From JACMQX01 sp044225675 (GTDB lineage: Bacteria; Pseudomonadota; Gammaproteobacteria; Burkholderiales; Burkholderiaceae_C): 46,408 nucleotides of DNA. The notes below the pieces were generated by a model. The model was not told where the DNA came from. It did no database searches and was given only the letters and a program-made list of their open reading frames with translations. Below are positions 32,245 through 39,975 of this stretch, one piece after another. Position numbers and translations under genes: made by a program. Location of the stretch: the NCBI GenBank assembly GCA_044225675.1, contig JBGAIH010000037.1, positions 1 to 46,408 of the forward strand. The letters are read 5' to 3'. Within the stretch, counting starts at the first letter, position 1. Each line of letters begins with the position of its first letter.

Positions 32245-32937
32245 ATGATCGATCAACCCTCCCCTTCCCCCTCCTTTCTGAGCCGCAATGTGGCGATCGC
32301 AGGCGGGGTCGTGCTGTTCCACGTGGCCCTGCTCTGGGCGATTCAGTCGGGCCTGATCCGCCGCGCGGTCGAGGTCATCGTGCCGGTGGAGGTGCTCAGC
32401 GAGATCATCACGCCGCCCGCGCCCAAGCCCGAGGTGCCGGTCCAGCCGCCGGCGCCGCCCAAGGAGCCGGTCGTGCGCAAGACGCAGCCGGTCATCCAGC
32501 CCGCGCCGCAACCGGTCGCCATTGCCGACCCGACGCCGGCGCCGAACGCGCCCACAGGCGTCATCGCGCCGCAACCGCCGGCGCCCCCGATCCAGGCCCC
32601 GGTCGCGGCCGCAGTGCCGCCCGCCCCTGCGGCCGCGCCCCCCGCGCCGCCCAAGGTGGAGATGCCCTCATCGGACGCCGCATACCTCAACAACCCCTTG
32701 CCCTCCTACCCGGCCGTCAGCCGCCGTCTGGGCGAGCAGGGCAAGGTCGTCGTCCGCGTGCTCATCGGCACCGACGGTCTGCCCCAGCGCGCGGAACTCT
32801 CCAAGGGCAGCGGCTTCGAGCGGCTCGACCGCGCCGCGCTCGACTACGTCATGAAATGCCGGTACGTCCCCGGCAAGGTGGGCGGCGTGCCGCAGGCCAT
32901 GTGGTACACGGCGCCCGTCAACTTCGTCCTCAATTGA
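32245..32937 (+). CDS. tonB: Energy transducer TonB
   Basis: A 230-residue TonB from ATG 32245 (MIDQPSPSPSFLSRN). It has one membrane helix (about 18-36, GGVVLFHVALLWAIQ), a Pro/Ala-rich periplasmic linker with KP/EP repeats (about 50-145) and the C-terminal receptor-binding domain (PSYPAVSRRLGEQGKVVVRVLIGTDGLP, then YTAPVNFVLN). An in-frame GTG at 32224 adds seven residues. With ExbB and ExbD it couples the proton motive force to the HmuR and Fiu-like receptors encoded nearby. Confidence 0.95.
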   Translation: MIDQPSPSPSFLSRNVAIAGGVVLFHVALLWAIQSGLIRRAVEVIVPVEVLSEIITPPAPKPEVPVQPPAPPKEPVVRKTQPVIQPAPQPVAIADPTPAPNAPTGVIAPQPPAPPIQAPVAAAVPPAPAAAPPAPPKVEMPSSDAAYLNNPLPSYPAVSRRLGEQGKVVVRVLIGTDGLPQRAELSKGSGFERLDRAALDYVMKCRYVPGKVGGVPQAMWYTAPVNFVLN

Positions 32938-32956
32938 AACTCCCGGAGCATTGCCC

Positions 32957-33688
32957 ATGGATTCCCAACTCGGCCTGATGAACATGTGGGCGCAAGGTGA
33001 CATCGTCACGCGCGGCGTCGCCCTCCTCCTGCTGGGCATGTCGCTCGCCTCGTGGATGGTCATCATCGTCAAGGCGCTCGACCTGCGCCGCGTCTCGGCC
33101 CAGTCCCGCAGCACCGAAGCCTTCTGGCACAGCGCCGACTTCGCCGACGGCCTGGCCAAGCTCGGCAGCGACCCGGCGAATCCGTTCCGCCAGCTCGTGA
33201 TCGAGGGGCGCGGCGCCGCAGCCCACGTGCTGCGCCAGGATGGCGACGCTCGCCCGCAACTGCACGACTCGATCGACATCAGCGAATGGGTCACCCGCAG
33301 CCTGCGCAATTCCATCGACGACTCCACCGCCAAGCTGCAGTCGGGCCTGGCCGTTCTTGCCTCGGTCGGCTCCACCGCCCCCTTCGTCGGCCTCTTCGGC
33401 ACGGTCTGGGGCATCTACCACGCCCTGCTGGCCATCGGCGTGGCCGGCCAGGCCACGATCGACAAGGTTGCCGGCCCGATCGGCGAGACGCTGATCATGA
33501 CGGCACTGGGCCTGGCCGTCGCCATTCCCGCGGTGCTGGGCTACAACGCGCTGGTGCGCGGCAACAAGAGCGTCATCTCGCGGCTGAACCGCTTCGCGCA
33601 CGACCTGCACGCGTACTTCGTCACCGGCGCCCGCGTCCCCAACGGCGCCGGCGCGCGCAACGTCGTGCCCATGAAGAAAGGCGGCTGA
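32957..33688 (+). CDS. exbB: Biopolymer transport protein ExbB
   Basis: A 243-residue MotA/TolQ/ExbB proton-channel protein with three membrane helices: about 22-42, near 135-155 (LASVGSTAPFVGLFGTVWGI) and near 175-200. The conserved GLFGTVWGIYHAL and GPIGETLIMTALGLAVAIPAV segments are present. ATG 32957 lies eight bases after GGAG; a TTG at 32951 is in frame. It is 19 bp after tonB and 2 bp before exbD. Confidence 0.95.
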   Translation: MDSQLGLMNMWAQGDIVTRGVALLLLGMSLASWMVIIVKALDLRRVSAQSRSTEAFWHSADFADGLAKLGSDPANPFRQLVIEGRGAAAHVLRQDGDARPQLHDSIDISEWVTRSLRNSIDDSTAKLQSGLAVLASVGSTAPFVGLFGTVWGIYHALLAIGVAGQATIDKVAGPIGETLIMTALGLAVAIPAVLGYNALVRGNKSVISRLNRFAHDLHAYFVTGARVPNGAGARNVVPMKKGG

Positions 33689-33690
33689 TC

Positions 33691-34101
33691 ATGGCCTTCG
33701 GCACCCAGGACGAGACCGACGACGTGATGAACGAGATCAACATGACGCCCCTGGTGGACGTCATGCTGGTGCTGCTCATCATCTTCATCATCACCGTGCC
33801 GGTGATGAAGCATTCCGTCAACATCGATCTGCCGCGCGCGAGCAACCAGCCGCAGGACGCCAAGCCGGAGACCGTGCGCCTGAGCGTCGACGCCGACGGC
33901 AGCTATTACTGGAACGAAAGCCGCATCGATGACGCGGCGCTGCAGTCGCAGTTGCAGGCCGCGTCCCGCCAGAACCCGCAGCCGGAGCTTCATATCCGTG
34001 GCGACAAGGCCGTGCGCTATGAGCGCGTGGCACAGGCCATGGCCGCGGCGCAGCAATCGGGTATCCGCAAGATCGGCTTCATCACCGAGCCGAAGTCATG
34101 A
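33691..34101 (+). CDS. exbD: Biopolymer transport protein ExbD
   Basis: A 136-residue ExbD/TolR protein from ATG 33691. The N-terminal MNEINMTPLVDVMLVLLIIF carries the membrane-embedded proton-carrying Asp (about residue 23), followed by a periplasmic domain ending IRKIGFITEP. Two bases separate it from exbB, so they are translationally coupled. It completes the TonB energising complex. Confidence 0.95.
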   Translation: MAFGTQDETDDVMNEINMTPLVDVMLVLLIIFIITVPVMKHSVNIDLPRASNQPQDAKPETVRLSVDADGSYYWNESRIDDAALQSQLQAASRQNPQPELHIRGDKAVRYERVAQAMAAAQQSGIRKIGFITEPKS

Positions 34102-34138
34102 CAACCCGTATGGCGACCCGGACATCGGCAAAAAGAGC

Positions 34139-34170
34139 TTGCCTTTCCATTTGCGAATAATTATCATTTG
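34139..34170 (+). promoter_or_regulatory. Fur-repressed promoter of hemP
   Basis: -35 TTGCCT (34139-34144), 17-bp spacer, -10 TATCAT (34162-34167). The Fur-box-like 19-mer TGCGAATAATTATCATTTG (34152-34170) covers the -10, so hemP can be transcribed independently of exbD, whose stop is 37 bp upstream. Confidence 0.85.
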
Positions 34171-34190
34171 CACATCAGGAGATCACTGTG

Positions 34191-34403
34191 ATGCAAGCGA
34201 CTCTTACCCTTCACACCATGAACGAACTCACTCGCCAGACCGAAGCCGGCGCCGCAGCCGACACGGGCTCCTCGCGCAACGCCACCTCGACCATGAGCAG
34301 TTCCGAATTGCTCAAGGGCCAGAAGGCAGTCAGCATCCTGCACAACGGCTCGCTCTACCGCTTGCAGGAAACCAAGCTCGGCAAGCTGATCCTCACCAAG
34401 TAG
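34191..34403 (+). CDS. hemP: HemP/HmuP family hemin uptake protein
   Basis: A 70-residue protein from ATG 34191 (GTG 34188 is in frame) behind AGGAG. The C-terminal half, GQKAVSILHNGSLYRLQ then ETKLGKLILTK, is the HemP signature; the N-terminal half is poorly conserved and polar. In Bradyrhizobium and Burkholderia the homologue HmuP is a positive regulator of heme-receptor genes. Here it has its own Fur-type promoter and lies 9 kb from hmuR, at the end of the tonB-exbBD string. Confidence 0.93.
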   Translation: MQATLTLHTMNELTRQTEAGAAADTGSSRNATSTMSSSELLKGQKAVSILHNGSLYRLQETKLGKLILTK

Positions 34404-34541
34404 GTCCTTCTCCAGGATTCCAGAGCAAACAGTTTCATCGTGGGGCGACCCGAGGCTTTGCAGTCTCCAAGGTCGTTTTTATGCCAGCCAAAGGCTTTCA
34501 CCAACTAGCCAGGCACTTTTTTTCCCACCCCCACACGACAT

Positions 34542-34559
34542 CGCCGGCACATGCCGGCG
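34542..34559. repeat. Short hairpin in the hemP / HbpS-like intergenic region
   Basis: CGCCGGCA/TGCCGGCG is a near-contiguous inverted repeat between two convergent genes. No clear U-tract follows. The other sequence between 34404 and 34602 shows nothing I can assign. Confidence 0.35.
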
Positions 34560-34602
34560 TTGTTCATCGTGGCAGAGCGCAGCGAGCCGCGCCCTGAAGC
34601 GG

Positions 34603-35010
34603 TCACAGCCCGATGGCTGCAATCCCTGCCCGGGCGATCTGGGCGTCTTCGGTCGACTTGACGCCACTGACCCCGACGGCGCCCAGGCACTGGCCGTCCT
34701 TCATGATCGGCACGCCGCCTTCGAGCAGCCCCTTGAGCTCCGGCGCACTCAGGAACGAGACGCGACCGCCATTGACCATCTCTTCATAGATTCGGCTCTC
34801 GCGCCGTCCCAGGGCCGCCGTGTTGGCCTTGGCCGGCGCGATGTGCGCGGAGATCGGCGCCGCGCCATCGAGGCGCTGCAGGTGCAGCAGATGGCCGCCG
34901 TCGTCCACGATGGCGATGCTCACGGCCCAGTTGTTCTTGGCGGCTTCTGCCTCCGCTGCGGCGGCGATGGCCTTGACGTCGGCGAATTCGAGTACGGGTT
35001 TGCTTTTCAT
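34603..35010 (-). CDS. HbpS/GlcG family heme-binding-like protein
   Basis: A 135-residue DUF336 protein from ATG 35010 (MKSKPVLEFADVKAIAAAAE). It shows the conserved VSIAIVDDGGHLLHLQRLDGA, GGVPIMKDGQCLGAVGVSG and the closing AQIARAGIAAI of the family. HbpS of Streptomyces binds heme and senses redox stress, while GlcG lies in glycolate operons with unknown role. The location at the end of the heme/iron block favours the first, but this is context only. No signal peptide is seen. Confidence 0.85.
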   Translation of the reverse strand: MKSKPVLEFADVKAIAAAAEAEAAKNNWAVSIAIVDDGGHLLHLQRLDGAAPISAHIAPAKANTAALGRRESRIYEEMVNGGRVSFLSAPELKGLLEGGVPIMKDGQCLGAVGVSGVKSTEDAQIARAGIAAIGL

Positions 35011-35148
35011 GACAGGTATTGAAGTAAGTCTGACCGTGAAAGCATAACGGGTGCCAGCCCTCCGTTCGCGGACTGTCCGGGCAAAAGAACCCTTACAAAA
35101 AGTAGGCAGCGACTGGCGTCCGGTTAACGGACTCGCGGCGATTGGTCC

Positions 35149-35154
35149 TAGAAT
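35149..35154 (+). promoter_or_regulatory. Possible -10 element of the yccA-like gene
   Basis: TAGAAT lies 45 bp before the start codon; a fair -35 is not evident at 16-18 bp. Confidence 0.35.
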
Positions 35155-35198
35155 TTGCCTCAACCGTGCCTTTGCACGTCCTCCAAGGAGCAAAAGAC

Positions 35199-35900
35199 AT
35201 GAACGACCAAGTCCAGACCATCGGCCCGAATGCCGGTTACGGCTACGTGGCCTCGCAGGAGCAGCGCAACAAGGTGCTGCGCAATACCTACTGGCTGCTC
35301 GCGCTGAGCCTGATCCCCACCGTGCTGGGCGCCTGGATCGGTGTGGCGACGGGCATCACGGCCTCGCTCAAGGGCGGCATCGGCCTCGTCGTGTTCCTCG
35401 CGGGCGCCTTCGGCTTCATGTTCGCGATCGAGAAGACCAAGAACTCCGCTGCTGGCGTTCCCGTGCTGCTCGGCTTCACCTTCTTCATGGGCCTGATGCT
35501 CTCGCGCCTGATCGCGATGGTGCTGGGCTTCAAGAACGGCCCCGAGCTCGTGATGACGGCCTTCGGCGGCACCGCTGGCGTGTTCTTCGTGATGGCGAGC
35601 CTGGCCAGCGTCATCAAGCGTGACCTGTCGGGCATGGGCAAGTGGCTGTTCGTCGGCGCCGTCGTGCTGATGGTCGGCGGCATCATCAATGTGTTCGTCG
35701 GCTCGTCCGCCGGCATGATGGCGATCTCGGTCGCGGCCATCGCGATCTTCAGCGCCTACATGCTGTACGACCTCAAGCAGATCATCGACGGCGGCGAGAC
35801 CAACTACATCAGCGCGACCCTCGCCCTGTACCTGGACATCTTCAACGTGTTCCAGAGCCTGCTGGCCCTGCTGGGCATCTTCGGCGGCGAACGCGAGTAA
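35199..35900 (+). CDS. Bax inhibitor-1 family membrane protein (YccA-like)
   Basis: A 233-residue protein with about seven membrane helices, from ATG 35199 behind AAGGAG. It has the BI-1 family features GFTFFMGLMLSRL near residue 95, AFGGTAGVFFVMA near 125 and the acidic C-terminal loop MLYDLKQIIDGGETNYI with LYLDIFNVFQSLL. E. coli YccA is a substrate and modulator of the FtsH protease. A terminator follows. Specific role here is inferred from the family. Confidence 0.9.
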   Translation: MNDQVQTIGPNAGYGYVASQEQRNKVLRNTYWLLALSLIPTVLGAWIGVATGITASLKGGIGLVVFLAGAFGFMFAIEKTKNSAAGVPVLLGFTFFMGLMLSRLIAMVLGFKNGPELVMTAFGGTAGVFFVMASLASVIKRDLSGMGKWLFVGAVVLMVGGIINVFVGSSAGMMAISVAAIAIFSAYMLYDLKQIIDGGETNYISATLALYLDIFNVFQSLLALLGIFGGERE

Positions 35901-35927
35901 GCGGCAGCGGCCAGACGGGCCGCATCC

Positions 35928-35957
35928 AAAGAAAAGGGGCCTTCGGGCCCCTTTTCC
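35928..35957. terminator. Bidirectional rho-independent terminator
   Basis: AAAGAAAAGGGGCC, loop TTCG, GGCCCCTTTTCCTTT. The strong stem with a UUCG-type tetraloop and U-rich flank lies between the convergent yccA-like gene and rlmD. Confidence 0.9.
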
Positions 35958-35969
35958 TTTGCGGCACCT

Positions 35970-36020
35970 CATGTGCTGCGCTTCATGTGCTGCGCTTCAT
36001 TTGCTGCGTTTCATTTGCGG
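35970..36020 (+). repeat. 14-bp tandem repeat (about 3.6 copies)
   Basis: The unit CATGTGCTGCGCTT occurs at 35970-35983 and 35984-35997, then diverged as CATTTGCTGCGTTT (35998-36011) and a partial CATTTGCGG. It lies between the terminator and the rlmD stop. Confidence 0.85.
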
Positions 36021-36041
36021 CGCATCACCCGATGCCCTCCC

Positions 36042-37565
36042 TCAAGCCAGATCGAACACCGCCATGCTCTCCACGTGCGCCGTGTGGGGGAACATGTTCA
36101 CCACGCCCGCTGCCGTGCAGCGGTAGCCCGCCTGATGCACCAGCAGCCCGGCATCGCGCGCCAGCGTCGCGGGATTGCAGCTCACGTAGACGATGCGGCG
36201 AGGCGGCGTCCAGTCGCCGCGATCTACGTTGCCTGCTGGAGCCGCAAGGTCGCCACTGGCGGTCGCCGACGGATCGCCGCCTGCTGCCGTGGCCGGCTCG
36301 CCGTGGGCCGCAGCATCGCGAGCCTCAGGGCGCGACTGGTGCAGGTCGGCCAGGGCCTTGGCCAGCGCGAACGCGCCTTCGCGCGGCGGGTCGACCAGCC
36401 AGCGGTCGGCGCTGCCGTCCTGCACCAGCATTGCGGGCGTCATCTCGAACAGATTGCGCGCAACGAAGCGGGTCGGCGCGAGCGGCCGGTGGCGGCCCGG
36501 CGCCGCGCGGTTGAGTTCGAAGTTGGCCGCCGCACGGCGCACCAGCACTTCGCTGCCTTCGATGCCCAGCACCTGCGCTGCCTGCGTGGCGATGGGCAGG
36601 GTGAAGTTGCCCAGGCCGCAGAACCAGTCGATCACGCGCTCGCCGGGCTGCGTGTCAAGCAGGCGCAGCGCACGCGAGACGAGCACGCGGTTGATGTGCG
36701 GATTGACCTGCGTGAAATCGGTGGGCTTGAACGGCATGTCCACGCCGAACTCGGGCAAGGCATACGCCAGTTGCTCGCCGCCCTCGTCCAGCAGGTGCAC
36801 GGTATCCGGCCCCTTCGGTTGCAGCCACCACTGAACACCGGGCCGCTCGGCCGCAAAGGCCCGCAGCAGGTCGATGTCATGCGCGCTCAACGGCTCCAGG
36901 TGCCGCAGCACCAGCGCCGTCACGGTGTCGCCGCAGGCCACCTCGATCTGGGGGCAGGTCTCGCGCGCCTGCATGCGGCCGATCAGGGCGCGCAGCGGCA
37001 GCAGCATCGCACTCACATGCGGCGGCAGCACCGGACAGACCTGCATGTCGGCGACATAGCGGCTCTTGCGTTCATGAAAGCCCACCAGCACCACGCCCTT
37101 CTTCTGCACGTGGCGCACCGACAGGCGGGCACGGTAGCGATAGCCCCAGGCCGGCCCCTCGATCGGCCGCAGGATGGTCTCGGCGCGAACCTTGCCCAGG
37201 TGCCACAGGTTGTCTTCGAGCACGCGCTGCTTGACCGCCACCTGCGCGGCAGGATGCAGATGCTGCATCTTGCAGCCGCCGCAGGCGCCCGCGTGAAGGC
37301 CGAAGTGCGGGCAACCCGGCTCGACCCGCTGCGACGACTCGCGGTGCAGTTCAGTGAGGGTCGCCTGCTCCCAGTTGTTCTTCTTCCGGTTCGTGGTGGC
37401 GCTGACCCATTCGGTTGGCAAGGCGCCGTCGACGAACACCACCTTGCCGTCCGGCCGGCGCGCCACGCCCTGCGCGTCGATGTCGAGCGCGTTGATCTCG
37501 AGCCAGCCGTCCGGCAGGCCGGATTCTGTCAGGGGAGTTCCGGTGTTGTGCTGCAGTTCTGTCAT
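36042..37565 (-). CDS. rlmD: 23S rRNA (uracil-1939-C5)-methyltransferase
   Basis: A 507-residue TrmA/RumA-family enzyme using SAM. It has iron-sulfur-cluster cysteines (CPHFGLHAGACGGCKMQ near residue 85, with a fourth in QVCPVLPP), QVNPHINRVL, the SAM-binding DWFCGLGNFTLPIA and catalytic Cys463 in VSCNPATLARD. Between DPPREGAF and that site is an insert of about 45 Ala/Gly/Pro-rich residues absent from E. coli RumA (433 residues). The N-terminus retains a TRAM-like segment. Start ATG 37565. Confidence 0.93.
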   Translation of the reverse strand: MTELQHNTGTPLTESGLPDGWLEINALDIDAQGVARRPDGKVVFVDGALPTEWVSATTNRKKNNWEQATLTELHRESSQRVEPGCPHFGLHAGACGGCKMQHLHPAAQVAVKQRVLEDNLWHLGKVRAETILRPIEGPAWGYRYRARLSVRHVQKKGVVLVGFHERKSRYVADMQVCPVLPPHVSAMLLPLRALIGRMQARETCPQIEVACGDTVTALVLRHLEPLSAHDIDLLRAFAAERPGVQWWLQPKGPDTVHLLDEGGEQLAYALPEFGVDMPFKPTDFTQVNPHINRVLVSRALRLLDTQPGERVIDWFCGLGNFTLPIATQAAQVLGIEGSEVLVRRAAANFELNRAAPGRHRPLAPTRFVARNLFEMTPAMLVQDGSADRWLVDPPREGAFALAKALADLHQSRPEARDAAAHGEPATAAGGDPSATASGDLAAPAGNVDRGDWTPPRRIVYVSCNPATLARDAGLLVHQAGYRCTAAGVVNMFPHTAHVESMAVFDLA

Positions 37566-37614
37566 CTGCCGATTGTCTCAGGCCAGAATGCCGAATCTTC
37601 CTATGGAGCCGGAC

Positions 37615-38031
37615 ATGGACCTTCGCATCTGCATCGACGTGAGCGACCTCGAACGCGGCATCGCCTTCTACACCCAGGGGCTCGGGCTGAAGCTGGCCCG
37701 CCGGCTCGGCCAGGACTGGGCCGAACTCATCGGCGGCACCAGCCCGATCGACCTCCTCGCCCAGGCAGCGGGCAGCCAGCCGCTGGGCGATGCATCCCCC
37801 GCGCGGCGCGACTACGCCCGCCACTGGACGCCCGTTCACCTCGACTTCGTCGTGACCGACCTGGATGCCGCCGTGCAGCGCCTGGTCGATGCAGGCGCCA
37901 CGCTGGAGCGCCCGGTGCAGGAGCGGCGATGGGGCCGCATGGCCAACCTTGCCGACCCCTTCGGCCACGGACTGGACCTGCTGGAGTTCAGAGGACGCGG
38001 CTACGACGAGATCCTCTCGCCGGCGCACTGA
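37615..38031 (+). CDS. Glyoxalase/VOC superfamily protein
   Basis: A 138-residue vicinal-oxygen-chelate protein with two beta-alpha-beta-beta-beta units (DVSDLERGIAFYTQGLGLKLARR, then VHLDFVVTDLDAAVQRLVDAGA and LADPFGHGLDLLEF). Metal ligands probably include His85 and the Glu of LLEF. The substrate is unknown. I use ATG 37615, six bases after GGAG; ATG 37603 would add four residues. Divergent from rlmD. Confidence 0.88.
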   Translation: MDLRICIDVSDLERGIAFYTQGLGLKLARRLGQDWAELIGGTSPIDLLAQAAGSQPLGDASPARRDYARHWTPVHLDFVVTDLDAAVQRLVDAGATLERPVQERRWGRMANLADPFGHGLDLLEFRGRGYDEILSPAH

Positions 38032-38079
38032 GCGCGCACTGAGCAACGCAGCGATCTGCGGATCGAGTGGCGCGCCGCG

Positions 38080-38877
38080 TCAGACCCACGCGCGCAGGTA
38101 CTCGTCCCAGTGCGCTTCCTGCGGCGCGAGGTTGCCGAGCGTCTCCTTCACGAGCGCGATCTCCTGCTCGTATTCCTTTTCGAGCAGGCCGCCGCGCATC
38201 TTCTGGAAGCGGCAGTACAGCAGGTAGGTGTTCATCACGTCGGTTTCGCAGTACCGGCGGATCTCGTCGAGCTTGCCGTCCAGGAAGGCGCCGTAGACCA
38301 TGGAGCCGTCCATGCCCAGTTTGCCCGGAAAGCCGCACAGCTTGGCCATGGCATCGAGCGGCGCATTGTTCTTGGGCTGGTACATCGCCAGCAGGTCCAT
38401 CAGGTCGAGATGGCGCATGTGATAGCGGCTGATGTAGTTGTTCCACTTGAACTCGCGGTCATCGGAGCTGCCGCCCTCACCCATGCTCCAGTAGCGGTCG
38501 GCCACCACCCCGTGCCGCAGCCCCCGGTAGTGCAGCACCGGCAGGTCGAAGCCGCCGCCGTTCCAGCTCACGAGCTGCGGCACGTGCTTTTCGATGGTGT
38601 TGAAGAAGGTCTGGATGACCCTGCCTTCGCTCGCGTTGTCCTTGTCGACGAAGGAATGGATGCGCAACCCCTCCGCGTTGCGGAACACGCAGCTGATCAC
38701 GAGCACGCGCTGCAGGTGCAGCGGCATGAAGTCGCCCTGCCCCTTTTCCTTGCGCTCATCGACCCAGGCCTGGTAGACCTGCGCGTCGGTGGCGTCGGCC
38801 GGCGCGTCGCGCAGCGCGCGCAGTCCGGCGATGTCGGGAATGCTTTCGATGTCAAAGACGAGAACGGGCCAGCTCAT
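38080..38877 (-). CDS. PolB-related 3'-5' exonuclease
   Basis: A 265-residue DnaQ-like nuclease of the predicted PolB-exonuclease family. Exo I is VFDIES (Asp9, Glu11), Exo II is WNGGGFDLPVL, and Exo III near the C-terminus is RRYCETDVMNTYLL with YxxxD-type spacing. It lacks a polymerase domain, so it is likely a stand-alone DNA or RNA trimming enzyme. Start ATG 38877. Gene order next to rpoS is not informative of its role. Confidence 0.88.
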   Translation of the reverse strand: MSWPVLVFDIESIPDIAGLRALRDAPADATDAQVYQAWVDERKEKGQGDFMPLHLQRVLVISCVFRNAEGLRIHSFVDKDNASEGRVIQTFFNTIEKHVPQLVSWNGGGFDLPVLHYRGLRHGVVADRYWSMGEGGSSDDREFKWNNYISRYHMRHLDLMDLLAMYQPKNNAPLDAMAKLCGFPGKLGMDGSMVYGAFLDGKLDEIRRYCETDVMNTYLLYCRFQKMRGGLLEKEYEQEIALVKETLGNLAPQEAHWDEYLRAWV

Positions 38878-38914
38878 GCCCTGAATGTAGCAGGGCCTCC
38901 GACCGTGGCAGGCC

Positions 38915-39970
38915 TTACAGCAGCGCTTCGCGCGAGATGCCGCTGCGCGTGAGCTGGCGTCTGAGCTTGAGCAGCGCCTCGTTCTGGATCTGCCGCACCC
39001 GCTCGCGCGTCAGGCCGAGGCGATCGCTCAACACCTCCAGCGTCTCGGGGTCGCGGTCGTGCAGGCCGAAGCGCCCCTGCAGGACCTCCTGCTCACGGCT
39101 GCTGAGCGCGCCGATCCATCCGCCCAGAAGGCGCTCGACCTCATGCGACTGCGTGACGCCCGTCGGGTCCACGGCCAGTTCGTCCACCAGGCTGTCGGCG
39201 AGGGTGCGCTCGTCGCCCGAGCGGTCGGCGCCCGCATCCAGCGAGCGCGGTGTTTCGGCCAAGGCCATCAGGTCGGCCACTTCGCGCACGTCGCGTCCGA
39301 GCAGGCTCGCCACATCCTCGACGCGGACCTCGACGTGCCGCTCGGAGAAGGAGGGGTCGTTCTCCAGAGCCCGACGCGCCCGCAGCACCTGCTGCAGTTC
39401 GCGCACCACATGGGTCGGCAGGCGCACGACGCGGCCCTGATTCATCACCGCACGCTCGACCGCCTGGCGGATCCACCATGTCGCGTAAGTCGAGAAGCGG
39501 AACCCGCGCTCCGGCTCGAACTTGTCGATCGCATGCATCAGGCCGAGATTGCCCTCCTCGATCAGATCCGCCATCGGCACGCCGCGCCCGAAGTAGCTCT
39601 TGGCAATGCTCACGACCAGCCGCAGGTTGTGCTCGATCATCGACTGACGCGCCGCGAAGTCGCCCGCACGCGCGCGTGTGGCCACGGCAAACTCCTCCTC
39701 GGGCGTGAACAGCTCGGTGCGCCGCACGTCGCGCAGGTACAGGGTGAGGACGTCGCCGGACTCGCCGATCTGCGCCGCCGCTTCGCGCAGGGAGGCCGGG
39801 CCGCCGGAAGCGTCAAGATGGGTGTCGGGGTCGGCGGCATGGCCGGCATCGCCCGAGGTCTTTGCCGCGAGACTCGCCGGAGCCCCGGTGGACGCGGCAG
39901 CGGGCGCTGCGTTCCCTGCGTCATGCGCATCCGGCAAAGCTGGGGAGCTGTGACCGTTGCGCCTTGTCAT
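38915..39970 (-). CDS. rpoS: RNA polymerase sigma factor RpoS
   Basis: A 351-residue group 2 sigma-70 factor controlling stationary-phase and general stress genes. Region 1.2 (DVLTLYLRDVRRTELFTPEEE) starts near residue 74, region 2 includes NLRLVVSIAKSYFGRGV and FSTYATWWIRQAVERAV, and region 4.2 ends LGLTRERVRQIQNEAL. The first 70 residues are Ala/Gly-rich. It starts 5 bp after nlpD, the conserved order that identifies RpoS over RpoD or RpoH. As in E. coli a main promoter may lie within nlpD. Confidence 0.96.
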   Translation of the reverse strand: MTRRNGHSSPALPDAHDAGNAAPAAASTGAPASLAAKTSGDAGHAADPDTHLDASGGPASLREAAAQIGESGDVLTLYLRDVRRTELFTPEEEFAVATRARAGDFAARQSMIEHNLRLVVSIAKSYFGRGVPMADLIEEGNLGLMHAIDKFEPERGFRFSTYATWWIRQAVERAVMNQGRVVRLPTHVVRELQQVLRARRALENDPSFSERHVEVRVEDVASLLGRDVREVADLMALAETPRSLDAGADRSGDERTLADSLVDELAVDPTGVTQSHEVERLLGGWIGALSSREQEVLQGRFGLHDRDPETLEVLSDRLGLTRERVRQIQNEALLKLRRQLTRSGISREALL

Positions 39971-39975
39971 GATGC

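Noticed and set aside
35970..36020. Start of a CRISPR array
   Set aside because: Units are 14 bp, directly adjacent without spacers, and no cas genes are present.
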